Of a stretch of 64,000 bases of DNA, positions 58,301 to 64,000 are shown in pieces. The translations under genes were made by a program, and so were the position numbers. The stretch lies in contig OX463847.1 in the NCBI GenBank assembly GCA_949825065.1, forward strand, positions 32,874,115 to 32,938,114. The letters are read 5' to 3'. Within the stretch, counting starts at the first letter, position 1; each line of letters begins with the position of its first letter. This DNA comes from Odontocerum albicorne (Eukaryota > Arthropoda > Insecta > Trichoptera > Odontoceridae). The notes under the pieces are model-generated. The model searched no databases. It was not told where the DNA came from and saw only the letters and a program-made list of their open reading frames with translations.

Positions 58301-60018
58301 CGTCAACACAACAAGAAGAATATACGAATTATTTTTAATAAGAGATAACTTAAAGTTAAGAAAAAACTCATTGATTTATTGTTATTTAATTTCGTTTGTT
58401 GTATTTTTTAACAATTGTAAAGATTATCATCAATAAATTGAAAGACGACTTTTCAAATGTATAACTAGAAAAAAAATACTCTTTTGAATATACCGTTTTT
58501 TTGTGCTGAATTTCAACTCGCAAATATTGAATGCCCACCAACTAATAATTTGTCAAACAACGTACTAAAAAATAATCATGTCATTTTATTTAATATAGTT
58601 ATAATTAATGTATAATTTCCACATTGCATCCACTTTTAATATACTAGTAATGTTTACTTAAACAAGAATGGAACTAACATATTTTACAAATAATTATTAA
58701 TAAAAGTTTGTTACACATTGATAACACGAGCAATTGATTAATTTTTTTGATAACTAATCTATTTACAAAGAAGTCATAATTGTAAGTCTAGATGACATGT
58801 ATATTTTTGGAATGCTCAAAATATATATAAAAATGTGTATTTATTAGAAAAACATTTTTTATATACATATCTACAATATGATTTATTTCGATCTTCCCCG
58901 AAATGTTTTAAAAACAGTGAACTAAGCGTGGTTTAAAAAATGAAACAATATTTGCCAGTTGTAATTTTTTTGAAAACGAATAAAAAACAGATGTTTCTAT
59001 GATAAAAACTAAGGTTGAAAATTATTGGAAAAAGAACAAAATAGTCCTTGACAATGGCGTAAAAAAGCTTCGAATTTAAGAGGCGGTCAGCGTTTCGATT
59101 TCGGTGGACACAAAATAGTCGATAATAGTGGGCAAAACTCTGTCTTTTTATAGATACACATCATTGGTATTTTAGATGAATCGGCGACTTTTGAAATCCT
59201 GAAATATCCAACTGGACGACATAACCAGGATGTAAACATTAGGGGATCCATTTGTTAAGAGGAAGAAAATTGGGGATGTTATGTAGGGGGAGCAGTCATG
59301 TCAGCTTTTTGAAGATATCAGGTCTTGCCATCATCAAGTGTTAATTCGGTTTAGGGTTTCTTCCTTATCTGAGCCGCCCAGAGCCGTTTTGCCTTGCTTT
59401 ATATAATACTAGACACCGCAAGAGATCGTATAACACGAATTTCGTTTCTTTTCATGTTATATAAGAATAATTTGCCCTTTTTCGAAAAATATAACAATGA
59501 TTAAAAAAATACGACCAATTGTAAAAGGTCAAATATTCCGTAATTATTTTACATTTAATTATTTTGGATAATTTGCTAATAATCTCAGTTCTTTATATAT
59601 GTTAAATGCTTTAATTATAAATATCCAATTAAAAAGGAACATACAAATATAATCATTATGAAATTAATAAAACCTTTTGATAAAATGTGTTAAAATAAAA
59701 TTAATTAGATATTTGTTTCATTTATTAAATCAGATAATATTTTGAAATGAAAACAAAAAGCAACGTAACATGATATTTTATATCCCAGAAGGAAAACAAA
59801 AATATTTGGTAAATAATATTAAATTATTAATAACATTTTCAATACTATTGTAATAAAATCTATTATTATTAGAATTGAAGAAGTGTATGATAAAAATAAT
59901 CAATATTTCTGAACTGTCTAAAATATCGTAGTTTTAAAGACAATGCTTAGTAATCTAGAGCCGTACTTGTGAACTTTAATATTAAATTAGTAATAAAATT
60001 AAATATATGAATGATTTA
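58301..60018. other. A+T-rich stretch
   Basis: A G/C-richer block at 59060-59430 (GAGCCGCCCAGAGCCGTTTT) is not recognised. The rest is A+T-rich without features. Confidence 0.35.
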
Positions 60019-60215
60019 ACCTTCATCGCATAGTCGGTAAGATGATTGTCTCTCAGCCTGGGAGCACGGGTTCAATTCTCGATGGTACCTTTTTTTAAAT
60101 AGATTTAGTCTGGCTTCACTTAAGGTTTCATTAGCACAACTCTGGTTGATTGGTAGATATTGCCACATAACAATTAACCCTTCAAAATGTACTATATACA
60201 AGTGTAATACAGTAT
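60019..60215 (+). mobile_element. SINE family A, complete copy
   Basis: ACCTTCATCGCATAGTCGGT head, B box CGGGTTCAATTCTCGATGG, TAGTCTGGCTTCACTTAAGG, TCTGGTTGATTGGTAGATAT, ATGTACTATATACAAGTGTA and a final ATACAGTATAAAC. Confidence 0.7.
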
Positions 60216-61035
60216 AAACTTAATTATTGAAATATATAGTAAACGATATATTTAAACTTAACAAACAATTTCTAAATATTTTTTAAAATTTAGATTACCA
60301 ACTGAAAACTACTTGAAGTCTCATCTGAATTTCAAAATGTCTTGATTCGATTGCACATAACTTAACTTTAGTGACATGTTAAGGCATGCATTTTCATGTT
60401 TCAGATATAGTATTATAATATTTTTTCCTTTCCTTAAAAAATAAAAGTAATATTTTTAAAGAAAACAAAGTGAAAATGCAGAAAATAAAATAAACACTGA
60501 AGTTTCTGATGCATACAAGTTGTTTGTTTCTACACTCGAATTATTACAAGAAATTTGAGGAGAAGTTTATTGAATTAATTATATTGATTACCGCACTAAC
60601 AACAAAGGTTAGAGAAAATGTGGAAAAGAGTTGAACGAGCAAAACAAACGTAATTCGGTCAAGTATCGTATAAAACTTAAATTAACTGGACTTTAGAGAA
60701 TCTCGAGATATTCATATGATTTATTGGATATTTATCAATGCCATCTATAGACCAGACTTGGCCATAATTCTTCAAGTCCTGACTAACTCCTCCTTTTTGC
60801 TATTGAAAGTCCTGCGTTTGTTTTAACATTTCTAGATGGTTCAACTTTTATAAACACAATCCTAGATTGTCTATACTTGTAAAGAACAAAAAAAAAACAA
60901 AATTAAGATAGAATTTCATTTTAACGTTAAAGTAATATATTTATTCAAAAAGTCCATAGCGGTTTATTGAAATTTTATATTCAAACCGTAAAACAAAGAT
61001 AATCATTAACTCTGGATTCCTGTTGAGTCCCTGTT

Positions 61036-61375
61036 TTTAATGGAAGGTCCCAGTCTGGTTTCCAGTTAAAGCCACTGGGATATCTGTCTTATTGAGGGTA
61101 AATTAATTATGACAGCAAAATTAAAAGTCGACGCAGAATCGGCAGAAGACGCCTGTCTTGGCCGAGCAACATTCGCGAATGGATCCAGACAGTTGAGGAG
61201 GGATTCCGTGCCGACAGACAGGTATATTTTCTCAAGAGTGATCTCTAACGTCAGCGGGGCCGGCACAGTACACGACAAATAATAATATCTTTCAGGTAGG
61301 TTGGGAGAAATTGACACATGACAAAACATTCAAAATTCACACGGTTTTGCTGTTTAGAACGAAAGTGTTACAAGG
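61036..61375 (+). mobile_element. SINE family A tail split by a LINE fragment
   Basis: CCCAGTCTGGTTTCCAGTTA (61049 region) is followed, after the LINE piece at 61111-61248, by TCAGGTAGGTTGGGAGAAAT (61292) and GTTTAGAACGAAAGTGTTAC. The two parts are consecutive in the SINE, so the middle is a later insertion or a chimeric joint. Confidence 0.5.
61111..61248 (+). pseudogene. LINE C-terminal fragment (RRRIGRRRLSW type)
   Basis: A 45-codon open frame reads DSKIKSRRRIGRRRLSWPSN, then IREWIQTVEEGFRADRQ and ends KSDL, stop. It resembles the C-terminus of insect LINEs with the RRxxGRRxxSWLxNIRxW block. It lies between two halves of a SINE tail (61036-61076 and 61286-61375). Confidence 0.55.
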
Positions 61376-61440
61376 TTGTAGATTTAAGTCTTTAATTGTG
61401 CAACTGTGGCCACACCTAAGATGATTTGGGCAGACTATTT

Positions 61441-61530
61441 TTTGAGTAGTACGTTAGGAGGATGGCAGGTCATTCTTTGAGTAGTACGTTAGGAGGATGG
61501 CAGGTCATTCTTTGAGTAGTACATTAGGAT
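61441..61530 (+). repeat. 35-bp tandem repeat, 2.6 copies
   Basis: Unit TTTGAGTAGTACGTTAGGAG then GATGGCAGGTCATTC. The first two units are identical. Confidence 0.9.
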
Positions 61531-62599
61531 CACTCACGGGTCTGTGAGCAAGAACCGATTTTCCTGCTGCCACCAGCTATCTGATGAGTCCACAATTATA
61601 ATCGTTGTTCCTCGATTCAGAAAAGTTGTCAGAATTTAAGATGAATTGAAGAAAAGCAAGTGCATTGATAGCATATTATTAAGACATACCTTCTGATACT
61701 TTTTCATTAAGGCATTTCATGAACAATCGTCATTGCAACCAATATACTCGTATAAAAAAGACATTATGTGTTAAAAAATAATTATATTATACAATTTTCT
61801 AAACTAGTGCTACACACATACGAGTATACTAAATCCCATTGCATTACTATCACACATCGAAAACTCTACAAAGGTTTATTTGTAGATCGTCATCTCTTAG
61901 TAAGTTTTCTGCAGTTTTCTTACCAAATAAGTTTTTCTAAATATATGCAGATGTGAGGACGTTCTTAACCTAACGACCGCAGCCACCATATTCTTATCCT
62001 TACACTCAACATGTTTTTTTGTTGTAATATTTTTAATCTGTTAGTAATAGTGTGTTGAATCCTGAGTAATATTGCCCTTCAAGGGAATCTGCAACTTAAA
62101 CAGCGCTATATAAATTCTACTTTTATTATTATTCTTTATTTTTTATATAGTTCCTTACTTCATCAGTCTTATTTTCGTAAACTTGTATTTCTGAAGAATG
62201 AAAAAACTTGCTGAAAGTCTAAGGCGTCTTCGAATGAGAAAAAAAAAAACAGATAATCCATAAATTTCCTGATTTTTTTCGTACTCAACCATTCTTATTC
62301 AAGGCAGCAGACAATGCCCACTCGTCGCGATAGAAGATTCACATAAAAAAGTCAATTTTTCAAACTGCAAGCATATAACCCCATTCATCGGAGAACATTT
62401 TTCAAACACTCCTAATGCAATTTATCACGCGGAATGTATGCAAACTATGAAAGGATATGACTAGAGGAGTTTCGAAACTGTTTCAAACATTTAACCGAAG
62501 TTTGAAAGAATACGGAAAAGGTGAAGATGGTGGTGTAAGTTTTAAATGAAAATAAAAATGTGTCTTCAAGTGATTTGGATAATATCATTATAAAAACAA
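61531..62599. other. Unassigned stretch
   Basis: It contains the diverged repeat D copy at 62073-62130. A CTGATGAGTCC at 61571 looks like the start of a hammerhead but lacks the rest. Confidence 0.35.
62073..62130 (+). repeat. Dispersed repeat D, diverged
   Basis: CCCTTCAAGGGAATCTGCAA and ACAGCGCTATATAAATTCTA, ending in a (TTATTA) run as in other copies. Confidence 0.35.
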
Positions 62600-62960
62600 A
62601 ATCTTGCAGTAGATTTCTGATGTTTTTTCTGCATTATTCCTGAGAGATGTACCTCGAGTTATTTCTCCATCTCTTTGAAGGCCTACCTGGTGGTCGGCTT
62701 TCTATGGGGTAATTATGATAAACTATACGGGTAATCTAGGTCCTAATATTTTTTTAACGTGATTCCGCCAATAATATCTTTTCTACTTAACCCATCTCAT
62801 GATGTCTTCGGTTTCACACATTCTTCTCATTTATGAACTTCTATAATAATTCTGTCTATGAGTGTTTTACTAGCTTAACTTCGTAAGATCTTCATTTCTG
62901 ATCTTCTAAGGAGTACCTTTGTTTTTATGGTATCAGCTCTAGATAAGAGACATAAGTCCA
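62600..62960 (-). pseudogene. RTE-like LINE fragment, C-terminal region
   Basis: Minus-strand pieces include RADTIKTKVLLRRSEMKILR, TLIDRI, a KRYYWRNHV block and RPPGRPSKRWR, followed by YISQE. This is the same order as the C-terminus of the copy at 45935-47013. Several stops and shifts are present. Confidence 0.6.
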
Positions 62961-63540
62961 TTTATTTATGTTAATAGAAATAACTTATTACTTATCACTT
63001 ATTACTTAAACAAAGTGTGACATTCTTCAAAGACCCTGGACCGGACAAGGTATAAAGAATTGTATATAGGTGCCATGGTTGCTTCGCAATGCTCGGAGAA
63101 TTCAGTTGCAGATTCCAAAAGGCGTAGATCGATGAGAAGGTGGTGATGGTGAAGAGATTCCTCTTATGGCAGGTTTTAGCAGGTCTCAAGTAAAACACAG
63201 TAGAGTGGAGTGTACTGAGAATATAATTAAAATTGAAATGGACTATTCTTATGAACGGTCAGTCGGTCATCACAAGCGCTCACACCTCGCGAAATTCAAT
63301 AATTTTCGGGAGTTTTGCGCATTACTTAGACCAACAGGTCAGCGATATACTCTGACGACGACCGTTTACAAGTCTCATTTCCTCTGCAGTCGCGACAACG
63401 ATCGGACCCAAACAAACATACATACGAGTATTTCAACAAAAGTATCAAATTTACATCAAACATTTCAAATATCAAGGATTTACATATCAACATATCAAAT
63501 ATCATGTGCACAAATCTACACACAAAAGGGGTGACGCATA

Positions 63541-64000
63541 CGTCCGATACAGACTCACCAGAGTGCAGAATTTCAGTACGTGACGAGCCAATTGAACAGA
63601 CAACCCAGTTCAGATATCTTGGCAGTGAACTGCTCAGCTCTCATAACCTCCCCAGAGAAGTAAGGCCTCAGGTGGATAAAGCTGCAGTTGTGGCGGGCTG
63701 CCTGAGAAATGTTATATGGAGGAATAAAGATATGAGAACAGATAGCAAGGTACGCATTTATAAGACCTGTGTGCGACCTATCCTCACATATGGCATCGAA
63801 GCGAGGGCGGATACTGTCAAGACCAAAATTATGCTAAGGACAACATAAATGAGAACTCTACGTGCTATTGCTGGGAAGACTTTGCGTGATCGTATAAGGG
63901 ACACCACATTCTGAGAGGTATGTGAGGTCCAAGATGTGGTCAGATGAGAACGACAGCGTCAATGATACTGGTACCAACATGTACAGAGAATGAATTCCAC
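63541..64000 (+). pseudogene. RTE-like LINE fragment running off the window end
   Basis: The frame 63541-63848 reads DEPIEQTTQFRYLGSELL, VRIYKTCVRPILTYGIEARA and then a TAA. The same frame continues MRTLRAIAGKTLRDRIRD with three further TGA stops before the window ends in HVQRMNS. It is related to, but clearly diverged from, the copy at 45935-47013, so the two derive from different source elements. Confidence 0.75.

Noticed and set aside
61562..61600. CTGATGAGTCC, the opening of many hammerhead ribozymes
   Set aside because: No GGAC-GAAA partner follows and no stem I or III can be formed, so only the first part of the motif is present.

Overview
This is an A+T-rich, repeat-laden eukaryotic window. 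It has no bacterial-type gene organisation, no rRNA, no intact tRNA and no complete intact protein-coding gene. The mixture of tRNA-derived SINEs, insect-type non-LTR retrotransposons, Penelope-like element debris, a DD34D mariner, a DD34E Tc1-like remnant and hAT derivatives points to an insect. I would guess a moth or butterfly from the style of the SINE and LINE 3' ends, but that is recollection and not proof.

Host sequence: the best host-gene evidence is on the minus strand at 2007-3021. Two exon-like blocks are joined by phase-compatible splice sites. The first encodes a hydrophobic segment and the second a Ser/Thr/Pro-rich tail ending at a stop. One base of frameshift separates the start of the second exon from its long open frame. 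A second exon-like block sits at 15233-15338 on the plus strand. Two very short ORFs (30544-30702 and 33307-33426) are noted only as candidates.

Mobile elements. (1) A Penelope-like element (PLE) remnant with a GIY-YIG endonuclease C-terminus lies at 21962-22288. Its 3' end is scattered over the window as about ten short copies. Each carries what I read as a type I hammerhead ribozyme: CTGANGA, a GAAA-capped stem II, GAAA, a minimal palindromic stem III and a GGG/CCC stem I. Four loci are inverted pairs of this end. (2) An almost full-length mariner (43745-45025) has its 346-codon transposase broken by one TGA. (3) A degenerate Tc1-like copy (51564-52735) lies directly after a PLE tail. (4) Two hAT-type elements have perfect 8-bp target duplications (14301-14789 and 15568-16521). 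(5) At least five kinds of LINE fragment are present, nearly all 3' ends. They include an RTE-like family (45930-47050, 47520-47830, 62600-62960, 63541-64000) and a second family with about eleven fragments. One of those (19866-21215) has a 600-bp, 20-unit minisatellite inside its reverse-transcriptase frame. (6) One abundant tRNA-derived SINE family has some 30 partial or complete copies, and there are at least three rarer SINE-like families.

Tandem repeats include a 44-bp satellite (35802-36593, about 18 units), a (TA)60 array (40071-40190), a 96-bp unit containing a 19-bp hairpin (42020-42405), a 30-bp coding-frame minisatellite (20151-20750) and several shorter arrays.

No cooperating gene system is visible. 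The window reads as an intergenic or intronic transposon graveyard near the 3' end of one candidate gene. The most informative structure is the set of ribozyme-bearing PLE ends.
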